DNA of 64,000 bases from Thiocapsa roseopersicina (lineage in GTDB: Bacteria; Pseudomonadota; Gammaproteobacteria; Chromatiales; Chromatiaceae), in contig NZ_FNNZ01000010.1 of NCBI RefSeq assembly GCF_900106925.1, positions 62,001 to 126,000 on the forward strand, given 5' to 3'. The stretch's first letter is position 1. Each line of letters opens with the position of its first letter. A model generated the notes under the pieces. The model was given only the letters and a program-made list of their open reading frames with translations. It was not told where the DNA came from and made no database searches. Below, one piece after another: positions 25,960-33,841 of this stretch. The translations under genes and the position numbers were made by a program.

Positions 25960-27438
25960 TCAGAAGCCTCCCCCGGTGCGAAAGCCGCCGCTGCTTCCGC
26001 CGCGCTTCCCGGCCCCGCCGCTGCCGCCGGTGCGACCGGCACTCCCGCGGCCCAAGCCGCCGAAGATGTCGCCCGGGCGACGCGCATCGCCGAGGCCGCC
26101 GCCCCAGACGGTACCGCGACCGAAGGCGCCGGAGCCGAAGCCGGGGTCGGAGCGCTCCGGGCGATAACGCTGCTGCTCCTGCATGACGCGCCAGAGGTTG
26201 CGTCGGTCCAGGGCGCCGTTCAGGAACTGCCCCAGCATCATGGCGATCATGGCAGCGTCGCCGAATTGGGAATCGGCACGGTCGTAGCGGTTGCGCTTGA
26301 AGTCCGTCCGCAAGGTCTCGACCTCGTCGAGTCGCTGCCGGGCCTGTACGAGCGACTCGCGCAGCGTCTCGAGTGCACCATCGTGCCGGCGCCGCTCGTC
26401 CTCGCGCTCCAGCAGGCGGGCGACGATCAGGTCGTCTTCCGGGAAGGGCGTGGTCAGGGCCTCGCGGCGCAGCTCCATCAGATCGTCGCGCTGCAGCTCG
26501 GACGCGACCAGCTCGAGCGCCTTCGCGCTGTATTCGTCCTGCCCGGCGGCATAAAAAGCCCTACGCACCTCGAGGCCCTGGAGGTCGCTCCGCGCTTGGG
26601 CGATACGCCGGTCCACGGCATCGAGTGCCGCCTGCGCCTCGATGATCGCCGCGTCCAGGGCCGGTATACCGTCCTCGACCCGTGCGGCTTCGTCGAGTGC
26701 CTTCAGGGCGGCAACCTCGGCCTCGGCGGCGCTCGCGAGCGCCGCGGCGTGCTCGCGCAAGCGCTCCGGGATCTCGTTCAAGCGGGCATAGTTCGCACCG
26801 GCCTCGGCATAGCCGATCAGGCGGGCGACCTTGCCGTCGAGCCACCGGGTCAGGGCCCATGCCCTGTAGTCGGACTGGCCGTAGCGGCGCTTCCAGAGGT
26901 ACATGAAGAGCGGATCTTCTCGGTAAGAGACACCCTTCTCTTCGCGTTCCGCTTCGCTGCGGTCCGCCTTCTCGGCGGCGTGCGCGGCCTTGCGCTCGGC
27001 CTCGGTCGCACGTTCCCGCCGGGCCATGTAGGCGTCATCCCCGGCGAGCCGGGACTGGGTGCGGGCCTCCGCAGCGTCCGCGGCCTGAACCGCGGAATCG
27101 ACCCGAGCCGCCTGCTCGTTGCGCTCCGCCTCCAGGGTGCGCAGTGCGGCTTCCGCAAACTGGATCTGCTCCTTCAGCAGCGTCAGCGCGGTCTCGCGTT
27201 GAGACAGAAGGGCTGCGACCTGCTGCTCGGACTGGTCCAGATGCGTGAGCAACGCGGCGTCGGCAAGCAGTCCGACTCGAAGCCGGGCGAGCGCCTTGTA
27301 GTCTTCGAGCTGCCCCCGGCGTTGCGCCTGGAGTTGCTGCTCGGCGGCCTCGACTTGGGCCTCGACCGCCGCAACCCGGGCGCGTGCCTCGTCGACCGCC
27401 CGATCGATCTCGCCGAGGGTTTGTCTGCCGGACATCAT
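25960..27438 (-). CDS. Long coiled-coil protein with glycine-rich tail
   Basis: This protein of about 492 residues has coiled coil from about residue 5 to 130 and again from 225 to 400. Between them is a conserved-looking segment, DPLFMYLWKRRYGQSDYRA. The C-terminal 60 residues are rich in Gly, Arg and Phe (GGLGRGSAGRTGGSGG) and probably disordered. No signal peptide is seen. The start is the ATG pair at 27438/27435, preceded by GGAG. It is the last gene of the TelA-like operon. I know of no function beyond that association. Confidence 0.75.
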   Translation of the reverse strand: MMSGRQTLGEIDRAVDEARARVAAVEAQVEAAEQQLQAQRRGQLEDYKALARLRVGLLADAALLTHLDQSEQQVAALLSQRETALTLLKEQIQFAEAALRTLEAERNEQAARVDSAVQAADAAEARTQSRLAGDDAYMARRERATEAERKAAHAAEKADRSEAEREEKGVSYREDPLFMYLWKRRYGQSDYRAWALTRWLDGKVARLIGYAEAGANYARLNEIPERLREHAAALASAAEAEVAALKALDEAARVEDGIPALDAAIIEAQAALDAVDRRIAQARSDLQGLEVRRAFYAAGQDEYSAKALELVASELQRDDLMELRREALTTPFPEDDLIVARLLEREDERRRHDGALETLRESLVQARQRLDEVETLRTDFKRNRYDRADSQFGDAAMIAMMLGQFLNGALDRRNLWRVMQEQQRYRPERSDPGFGSGAFGRGTVWGGGLGDARRPGDIFGGLGRGSAGRTGGSGGAGKRGGSSGGFRTGGGF

Positions 27439-27523
27439 GCGCGGTCTCCAGAGTGAGCGGGGTCTGCCGTGCAGGTGTACCGAGCCGCATCGCGGCGTGC
27501 TCGATCGATCGCGGGACCGGGAG

Positions 27524-28480
27524 TTACCATTTTGTGATGGCTCCGCCGGTCGTGCGCATGTCGTAACGCGGAACCAGCTCGCCGCGCGCCTTGTAGCCGA
27601 AGCGGTCGCGCTCGATGATGCCGTCGTCCCGCTTGTCGCGCGCCACCGCGTTGAAGGTCTCTTCGTCCACGCGAAGGCCCCAGATGGCAACGGTCTCCGT
27701 CTGGCGGGTCTCTTCGTTGAGGATCGGTACGCGGAGCACTCGCCCGGTCGGATCCACGGCCTCGACCAGGATGTAATAGTTGCGTGCCCCGCTGTTGACA
27801 TCCGGGATGCGCCAGACACCGCTCCGCTCGCCCGGTCGGTTGACGATGCGCAGGCTGTACTCCTGCCCCAAGATCGTCCGGGCCGTCTCCAGCTCGCGCA
27901 GCGCAAGGCGTGCGCCTTCGGTGTCGTCGTTGCGCAGCGCGGACTGACCCGTACGGAGATAGCGCTCCAGAGTCTCGCGCGCTCGGTCGTTTCCGGCCAG
28001 CGCGATCGCCTCTGTATGGACGCGCACCAAATCCTCCGGCAAATCGGCATCCGGGGCGACGAAGGAGACATAGTGGATAACGGCGGCGAGGACCATGATG
28101 CCCAGGATCCCGCCGACCCACTTTCCCCAGTCGCCGCGGTTGACATAGATGCGGGCAAGCCGGGTCGCGAGCGAGCGCGACGGCGGGGCGTAGGTGAAGC
28201 GCCCTTCCTTGAGCGCCGCCACGCCCTGCTCGATCACATGGTCCGGCACATCGATACCCTGAGCCGTGTAGATCTTGCGCAGGCGCTCCTTGAGATCCTC
28301 CTCGCGACCGAGGTCGTCGAGCTCGGTCTTCACAAGACGCTCGCGGCGTCGCAGCGTATCCACGACGTCCATCGCGAGCATGACCTCGTCGAGCGGATGC
28401 GTGCTGCCGGCAACCGCGGCCTGCGCCGCCGCTGCGCCGACCGGCCGCACGCCGTCGTCGAGGGTGGTCTCGGTGCTCAT
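27524..28480 (-). CDS. DUF6384-like single-pass membrane protein
   Basis: This 318-residue protein has a cytoplasmic N-terminal part with PLDEVMLAMDVVDTLRRRE, which is characteristic of DUF6384 proteins that accompany TelA-like genes. One transmembrane helix (WVGGILGIMVLAAVIHYVS, about 120-138) is followed by a helical and then beta-rich C-terminal domain. Its ATG overlaps the stop of the TelA-like gene (ATGA). It probably anchors the cluster at the inner membrane. Confidence 0.75.
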   Translation of the reverse strand: MSTETTLDDGVRPVGAAAAQAAVAGSTHPLDEVMLAMDVVDTLRRRERLVKTELDDLGREEDLKERLRKIYTAQGIDVPDHVIEQGVAALKEGRFTYAPPSRSLATRLARIYVNRGDWGKWVGGILGIMVLAAVIHYVSFVAPDADLPEDLVRVHTEAIALAGNDRARETLERYLRTGQSALRNDDTEGARLALRELETARTILGQEYSLRIVNRPGERSGVWRIPDVNSGARNYYILVEAVDPTGRVLRVPILNEETRQTETVAIWGLRVDEETFNAVARDKRDDGIIERDRFGYKARGELVPRYDMRTTGGAITKW

Positions 28481-29682
28481 GCGTCGACCTTGAGCTCGAG
28501 ACCCTTGCCCTCCTCGGCGAGGCGCGCGAGCTTGCGTTTGCCCTCCTCCACCGCGTCGCGGATCTCCTCGGCGTTGCGGGTGCTTTGGGCACGCATCTCC
28601 TCGATGATCTCGTGCGATCGGGTCTGCCAGGTCACCACGGAGTCGACCAGCTTCTTGACCGCATCGGCGCGCACGGTCGGCCCGTAGCCGGCCCGAACCG
28701 CCGCTTCCTGGACCTTGCCGCCGATATCGGCCAGGACCTCGAGCGACTGGCTCACGCCCTCCTTCATCGCCTCCACCGTTTGCGTGCCCTCGTGCAGCCC
28801 GAACATCCCGGTGAAGGATGCGGTGAGCGCCGTCAGGACCACCTCGTTGGTGCTGAAGAAGCTCACGGCCTGAGCATAGACGCGCTCCTTGGCGTTGGTC
28901 GTCTGGAGCAGACGCGCCATGACCACCTCGGAGGTGTTGTAGGAGATGGTCAGGTTGTCCGACAGATCCTTGGCGATCTGATAGCGTTTCTCTTCGAGCT
29001 GCAGTGCACGTACCTGCTCGTCGCGGGCCAGCTCGAGGCGGGCGCGCTCGGCGGGCTCGGCGGACGCATTCGCTTCGACCTGCGTCATGGCCTGCGCCAG
29101 CGCCGCCTTCGCCGCATCCAGCCGACCCTGCGCCGTCTTAAGGACCTCGAGCGCCAGCACCTCGGACTGCTTCAGGGCGCCGCGGAAGTCTTGATAGGCT
29201 TCGAGGATCGAATGCTCGCGCCGAATCTGGTCGTCGGTGGAGGCGGTGACGTCCAGATAGCTTGTCTTGATCTTGTCGAAACGCGCGGCGATGTCGCCGC
29301 GCGTGACCTTCATCCAGACGTTGCTCATGCGCTCGAAGGTGTCGAGCTTACCGTCCTCGATCTGATCCACCATCATCTTGGCATCGTCGCGGATGCTGTT
29401 GAAGGCGTTGGTGATGTCCTCGTAGCGACTGCCGATCTCCATCGCCTGGACCTGCCGGCGAACCACGTCGTTGAAGAGCGACGCCTGAGACAGCGTCCGC
29501 GCGATGGCGGCGACGCGCCCTTCGTCGAGGGTCGAGATCTGGTTCAAAAGCGCGATGATCGGGTCGGCCTGTCGATCGCCCTCGGCCGGGAGCAATCCCA
29601 GGTCGTGAAGGCCGTTCATGGCCTTGTCCAGATACTGCATCGGGGTCGCGCTCGCGACGGCAGCGGTCTCTGTCGTGCTCAT
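28477..29682 (-). CDS. TelA-like/cell-surface coiled-coil protein
   Basis: This 401-residue helical protein (about residues 30-300 coiled coil) starts MSTTETAAVASATPMQYLD. It resembles the family usually annotated 'cell surface protein' or toxic-anion-resistance TelA-like. There is no signal peptide, so a true surface location is unlikely. It is first in the operon with the DUF6384-like and Gly-rich coiled-coil genes. It is divergent from the potassium-binding-protein gene across 159 bases. Confidence 0.72.
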   Translation of the reverse strand: MSTTETAAVASATPMQYLDKAMNGLHDLGLLPAEGDRQADPIIALLNQISTLDEGRVAAIARTLSQASLFNDVVRRQVQAMEIGSRYEDITNAFNSIRDDAKMMVDQIEDGKLDTFERMSNVWMKVTRGDIAARFDKIKTSYLDVTASTDDQIRREHSILEAYQDFRGALKQSEVLALEVLKTAQGRLDAAKAALAQAMTQVEANASAEPAERARLELARDEQVRALQLEEKRYQIAKDLSDNLTISYNTSEVVMARLLQTTNAKERVYAQAVSFFSTNEVVLTALTASFTGMFGLHEGTQTVEAMKEGVSQSLEVLADIGGKVQEAAVRAGYGPTVRADAVKKLVDSVVTWQTRSHEIIEEMRAQSTRNAEEIRDAVEEGKRKLARLAEEGKGLELKVDA

Positions 29683-29841
29683 GGTGTCCTCCGCAAGGCC
29701 AGGGCGGATCCGCCGGCCTTGGACTGTGGTGAAGGTCGTCGACAGCGCAGATGCGCAATGAATGGCCGGGCGTCGTTCCGTGTGCTAGTTTTAGCCTTGC
29801 CGCGTTCGCGGTCAAGGCGTTACAAACCACCGGAGGACACC

Positions 29842-30279
29842 ATGGGACTCTTCGATTTCGCAAAAGACATCGGCAAGAAGCTCTTCGGCAACGAAGCCGA
29901 GGCCAGCGATAAGATCAAGGCGGAGATCGAGCGGGACAACCCCGGGATCAGAGGACTGACCGTGAATTACGACAACGGCGTGGTCTCGCTGACCGGCGAG
30001 GCCGAAAGCCCGGAGGCGATGGAGAAGGCCGTGCTCATGGCCGGCAACGTCAAGGGCGTCGCCGAGGTCAAAGCCGACCAGCTGACCGCGCCGCCGCAGA
30101 CCGCCGAGGTCGACTTCTACGTCATCGAGAAAGGCGACACGCTATCGGCCATCGCCAAGAAGTTCTACGGCGATGCAAACGCCTACCCCCGCATCTTCGA
30201 GGCCAACCGGGAGGTCATCAAGGACGCAAACCTGATCTACCCGGGACAAAAGATCCGCATTCCCAAGTCGGCCGGGTAG
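29842..30279 (+). CDS. kbp: BON-LysM protein (potassium-binding Kbp/YgaU type)
   Basis: This 145-residue protein has a BON domain (about 22-88) and a LysM domain (about 93-143, YVIEKGDTLSAIAKKFYGD and NLIYPGQKIRIP). It has the size and order of E. coli Kbp/YgaU, a cytoplasmic K+-binding protein. CGGAGGA upstream supports the ATG. It is divergent from the TelA-like operon. A palindromic repeat follows about 85 bases after its stop. Confidence 0.92.
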   Translation: MGLFDFAKDIGKKLFGNEAEASDKIKAEIERDNPGIRGLTVNYDNGVVSLTGEAESPEAMEKAVLMAGNVKGVAEVKADQLTAPPQTAEVDFYVIEKGDTLSAIAKKFYGDANAYPRIFEANREVIKDANLIYPGQKIRIPKSAG

Positions 30280-30363
30280 GATGAAGGCGGCAGGGTAGGC
30301 GTGTATGAGCAAGGCGGGCCACTCCCCTCGTCTGCCACGCCGACGGGATCGGTACTTACCAGC

Positions 30364-30440
30364 CCAGGATAGTCGACTTGCAGTCGACATCTTGCGCTGG
30401 CCTGACGGCCAGTAGGTCGACTGCAAGTCGACTATCCCGG
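30364..30440. repeat. Large palindromic element with internal hairpin
   Basis: Two perfect 22-bp arms (30367-30388 and 30416-30437, core GTCGACTTGCAGTCGAC) face each other. The match extends outward with one mismatch to CCC/GGG. The 27-base centre contains its own hairpin, CTGGCC-TGAC-GGCCAG. The arms also contain two GTCGAC palindromes each. It sits in a 330-base gap after kbp that otherwise shows nothing. Confidence 0.75.
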
Positions 30441-30609
30441 GGATCAGCGTCCGGCGCGCTCTCGGACTCACCCCGGAGCGACACAACCGCAATTCACAAG
30501 CCTGCGTTCATGATCCTAAATCGCGTCTCCGCCGAGACATCGCCCCGCCCCGCCCCTGCCGCCACTCAAACCACGCTTGCGGGTCGAGCGCTCGCCGATC
30601 GCGAGGAGC

Positions 30610-30930
30610 TTACGCAGCCCCTTCGGTTGATCGAGGCTCAATGCCGCGATGGCGTGTTGCAGCGCCATGATCGGCGGGTATCTCGGAACAGGATTGAGAG
30701 CGCGCGAAGGCGAGCAAGAGCGGCACCAGCGGATCACCCGAGAGGGCACGCGCGCGCTCCAGGTACCGCACGGCGCCCGGCGCGTCGCCGTCGGCGAGGC
30801 GCCGGATCGCGCGCGCGAGTGCGGCATCGCCGGCTCGATCGGCCGCCTGCAGCAGCTTCAGTTCCAGCCCGCAGCGACGGCACTGATCGGAGCCGTCGAG
30901 ACGGGCGCGACAATTGGGGCAACGGTCCAT
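30610..30930 (-). CDS. Zinc-ribbon protein of the Hsp70-like cluster
   Basis: This 106-residue protein starts MDRCPNCRARLDGSDQCRRC, a four-cysteine zinc ribbon, followed by a helical segment (LARAIRRLADGDAPGAVRYL and LERARAL). The C-terminal 30 residues are low in hydrophobic content. The adjacent frame offers a more protein-like ending (MALQHAIAALSLDQPKGLRK), so a frameshift near 30690-30710 is possible. It follows the Hsp70-like gene by 19 bases and probably belongs to its operon. Confidence 0.65.
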   Translation of the reverse strand: MDRCPNCRARLDGSDQCRRCGLELKLLQAADRAGDAALARAIRRLADGDAPGAVRYLERARALSGDPLVPLLLAFARSQSCSEIPADHGAATRHRGIEPRSTEGAA

Positions 30931-30949
30931 ACGACTCGCCGCGCCGGAC

Positions 30950-32719
30950 TCAGGATTCCAGATAGAAGATCAGATCGGAGAGCCCGTCCATCGCCTCGTG
31001 GATCGCGACATCGTCATGCGCCGCGACCGCATCGCGCAGCGTCTCGATCAGGTTCACCAGGTCTTCGCGGTCCTCCGCATTGGCGGTCTCCATCAGGCGC
31101 TCCGCCTTTTCGATCAGGGCCGTGGCCTGAACGCTGTCGCGTCGCTCGGCGCTCGCCGCGACGCTTTCCCCGAGGGTCGCGGACCCATCGCTCGGCTCGG
31201 TGTTGAAGTCGCCGTCGATGAGAGCGCCGATGCGTGCGCGTGCGGCGGCCATGGTGTCCTGCTCGAAGCGGGCGGTGGCGTTGTCGATGACGATGCGTTG
31301 CTCGAGCCCGGTGCGCTTCTCGCGCGAGGTCACCTTGAGGATGCCGTTCACGTCGAGCGAGAAGGTGGTGACGATGACGTTGCCGGCCGGCGCGTCGCTC
31401 AGTCCCTCGATGCGGAAGGCGCCGATCTCGGTATTGTTGAGCGCGTCCGGGTCCTCGCCTTGGTAGACGCGCACGTCGATCGCGGGCTGGCCGTCCTCGA
31501 TGGTGGAGAAGGCCTCGCTCTTGGTCACCGGGATGGGGGTATTCTTGCGGATCAAGGGGATGTAGACGAAGGGATAGAACTCGCCGTTGAGCTCGCCGAG
31601 CGCGCTGGTCCCGAAGGTGTAGGGCGTGACGTCCACCAGCACCCGCGAGACGCGCTGACCGCCGATCACGGCCGCCTGGATGGCCGCACCGCTCGCCACG
31701 CACAGATCCGGGTCGACCTCGCTGCGCGGCTGCATCCGCAGCAGCTCTTCGAGACGCTGCGGGATCAAGGGGGTGCGGGTTGCGCCGCCGACCAGCAAGA
31801 CCTCGCTGAGGTCCTCGATGCCCAAGCCGGCCCCTTCGAGCGCGGTGTGCACGGCGTCCATGGTCTCGTCGATGTAGGGCGCGATCATCGCCTCGTAGTC
31901 GTCGCGCGAGAGTTCGAGGGACAGATTGACCGGTTTGCCCTGGTGCTCGAGCAGATATTCCTCGTCGATACGCACGAAGGGGGCATCGCTGAGCGCGATC
32001 TTCGCCGTTTCCGCCGCGCGGGTCAGACGTGCCATGGCGACGCGATTCGCATTCGGGTCCGTGCCCTGCTCCTTTAGGTGCGCGACCAGGTGCTCCAGGA
32101 TCTTCCCATCGAAGTCGTCGCCGCCGAGCTGGTTGTTGCCGTGGCTCGACAGGACCTCGGTGACCTCCTTGGCGAGACGCACGACCGAGACGTCGAAGGT
32201 GCCGCCGCCCAGGTCGTAGACCAGGATGGTCTTGGGTTCCTGATGATCGACCTCGTAGGCGAGTGCGGCAGCCGTCGGCTCGTTGATGATGCGCACCACT
32301 TCCAGCCCGGCGAGCTCGCCCGCGTCGCGCGTCGCCTGGCGCTGCGCATCGGAGAAGTAGGCCGGGACCGTGATGACCGCCTTGCTCACCGGTTGGCCCA
32401 GATCGGACTCGGCGGCACGCTTGAGCCGGCCGAGGATGAGCGCCGAGATCTCCTGCGGGCTGTAGCGTTGTACGCCCATCTCGATGACGGTGTCCTCGCC
32501 CATGCGCCGCTTCACCGAGCGGATGGTGCGCTCCGGGGCCAGGATGTATTGATTGCGCGCGCTCTGACCGACCAACAGGGCGCCGTCGTCCGCGATCCCG
32601 ACCACGGAGGGCAGGATGGGGCTGCCGTCGACCGGGATGAGTCGAACACGACCCTCCTCGACCACCGCGACCTCGGAGTTGGTGGTGCCGAGATCGATGC
32701 CGATGATGATGTCGCTCAC
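30950..32719 (-). CDS. Hsp70-family chaperone (DnaK-like paralogue)
   Basis: This 589-residue Hsp70 starts at a GTG (VSDIIIGIDLGTTNSEVAVV) that overlaps the stop of the grpE-like gene. The ATPase domain (about 1-370) has GIDLGTTNS, VYDLGGGTFDVSVV and LLVGGATRTPLIPQ. The substrate-binding domain (about 380-520) has VDVTPYTFG. The lid is short. It lacks the long DnaK C-terminus and is not the housekeeping dnaK by context. With its own nucleotide exchanger, J-like protein and TPR protein it forms a dedicated chaperone set. Its client is unknown. Confidence 0.9.
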   Translation of the reverse strand: MSDIIIGIDLGTTNSEVAVVEEGRVRLIPVDGSPILPSVVGIADDGALLVGQSARNQYILAPERTIRSVKRRMGEDTVIEMGVQRYSPQEISALILGRLKRAAESDLGQPVSKAVITVPAYFSDAQRQATRDAGELAGLEVVRIINEPTAAALAYEVDHQEPKTILVYDLGGGTFDVSVVRLAKEVTEVLSSHGNNQLGGDDFDGKILEHLVAHLKEQGTDPNANRVAMARLTRAAETAKIALSDAPFVRIDEEYLLEHQGKPVNLSLELSRDDYEAMIAPYIDETMDAVHTALEGAGLGIEDLSEVLLVGGATRTPLIPQRLEELLRMQPRSEVDPDLCVASGAAIQAAVIGGQRVSRVLVDVTPYTFGTSALGELNGEFYPFVYIPLIRKNTPIPVTKSEAFSTIEDGQPAIDVRVYQGEDPDALNNTEIGAFRIEGLSDAPAGNVIVTTFSLDVNGILKVTSREKRTGLEQRIVIDNATARFEQDTMAAARARIGALIDGDFNTEPSDGSATLGESVAASAERRDSVQATALIEKAERLMETANAEDREDLVNLIETLRDAVAAHDDVAIHEAMDGLSDLIFYLES

Positions 32720-33393
32720 TGGGGATGGTCCTCGAATTTGTTGACGATGACATCGGCGAGACGCAAGAGCGACTCGCCGCGCCGATAACCGGTACGCAGC
32801 TCCGCGAGGACCGTGCCGATCGGCAGGGCGGGATCGCGCCCGACCTCGAGTGCACGCATGATCCGCGGATCGAAGGGCCGCCCGACGGTCTGGATCGGAC
32901 GCACCTCGCGCCGATCCAGGGTCTCGTCGAGACGGCGCAGATTCATGCTCAAGCCTTGGGTCATCCCCGTGATGAACTCGGCCGCACCGCTGGCGTGCGC
33001 AAGCCAATTGGGCCGATAGGCGGCGGCCTGACCGCGGCCGTCCCGCAGGCGGTCGCGCAGCTCGATCAGCTCGAGCAGGATGTCGCGCTCGGCGTTCAGG
33101 GCGATATCGCGGGCATCCTGCTGACGCCGGGAAAGCTCGGCTGAAAGATGCTCGTTGGCCTGCCGGAGGCTGTCGAAGAGATCGCGGAACTGCTCGAGCG
33201 CGGTCTTGACCTGACGCGACTCGAGCTTGACCTCGTTCTTGAGCGCGGCCAGCTCGGCGAGCAGGGTGAAGAGGTCCGGCGCGTCGGCCTCGTCCGTGTC
33301 CTGGAGACCCGCTCCCGAGGCCTCGCGAGGGTCCGGCTCATCCTCAAGATAGGCGCGGAAACGTTCGAGCAACGCCGCCTTTGCGTCATCCAT
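32716..33393 (-). CDS. GrpE-like nucleotide-exchange factor
   Basis: This 225-residue protein has a long N-terminal coiled coil (about 45-115), then the GrpE core. The beta-rich end includes VRPIQTVGRPFDPRIMRALE and LPIGTVLAELRTGYRRGES, close to the GrpE pattern. It starts three bases after the stop of the J-like gene, and its stop overlaps the Hsp70-like GTG. It would release ADP from the adjacent Hsp70. Confidence 0.85.
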   Translation of the reverse strand: MDDAKAALLERFRAYLEDEPDPREASGAGLQDTDEADAPDLFTLLAELAALKNEVKLESRQVKTALEQFRDLFDSLRQANEHLSAELSRRQQDARDIALNAERDILLELIELRDRLRDGRGQAAAYRPNWLAHASGAAEFITGMTQGLSMNLRRLDETLDRREVRPIQTVGRPFDPRIMRALEVGRDPALPIGTVLAELRTGYRRGESLLRLADVIVNKFEDHPQ

Positions 33394-33396
33394 GCG

Positions 33397-33690
33397 TCAG
33401 ACCTCGCCGCGCAGCAACGCGGTCAGCGTGGCCCGCTTCGGGCGTCGCGGCTCGCCCACGGGCGCGGCCTTGGCCAGGATGTCCGCGGCGCTCGGCGGGG
33501 TCTGATCGAAGAGTGCATAGGCGAGGCGATCGCGACGCGTGCGGATCTTTTCGTAGGCCGCGCGCAGCGCCTCGAAACCGGCCGGATCGCGCTCGGGGGA
33601 GGCGCGGCGCAGACCGGCGAGATAGGCCGCTTCGATGGCGGCGTCGTCCGCATCGAAGGGGACGCCGAGGATGAGAAAGGGGTCGGTCAT
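33397..33690 (-). CDS. J-domain-like protein lacking HPD
   Basis: This 97-residue protein starts MTDPFLILGVPFDADDAAIE and continues with a helix pair and FEALRAAYEKIRTRRDRLAY, which is a J-domain fold. The catalytic HPD tripeptide is replaced: the loop reads RRASPERDPAGF, leaving Pro but not His. It may therefore tether rather than stimulate the Hsp70, or stimulate weakly. It is tightly linked to grpE- and Hsp70-like genes. Confidence 0.8.
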   Translation of the reverse strand: MTDPFLILGVPFDADDAAIEAAYLAGLRRASPERDPAGFEALRAAYEKIRTRRDRLAYALFDQTPPSAADILAKAAPVGEPRRPKRATLTALLRGEV

Positions 33691-33711
33691 GCGATCAGGG
33701 TCCGATGGTTG

Positions 33712-33797
33712 TTGAACCGCGTCCGGCGGGGCATGCGGTGTCTTTGTCTGGATTCGATCTCGTGCGGGCCCGCGGGTTCGGCGGGGACGCGGTTCAA
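33712..33797. repeat. Solo unit of the CCGCG-ended intergenic repeat family
   Basis: This 86-base unit runs from TTGAACCGCGTCCGGCG to GGGGACGCGGTTCAA, so its ends are inverted repeats. Its interior shares TCGATCTCGTG and the CGTCCGGCG end with one unit of the composite element at 58500-58694. It lies between the J-like gene and the TPR gene. It has no AT-rich centre or second unit. Confidence 0.75.
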
Positions 33798-33841
33798 ATG
33801 GTCGGGGTTCGGACGTTTCGGGGAGCCCGGCATCGGCCCGC

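Noticed and set aside
26682-26906. Arg/Ser-rich frames within the Gly-rich coiled-coil gene
   Set aside because: They are reverse-strand shadows of a coiled-coil gene with biased codon use.
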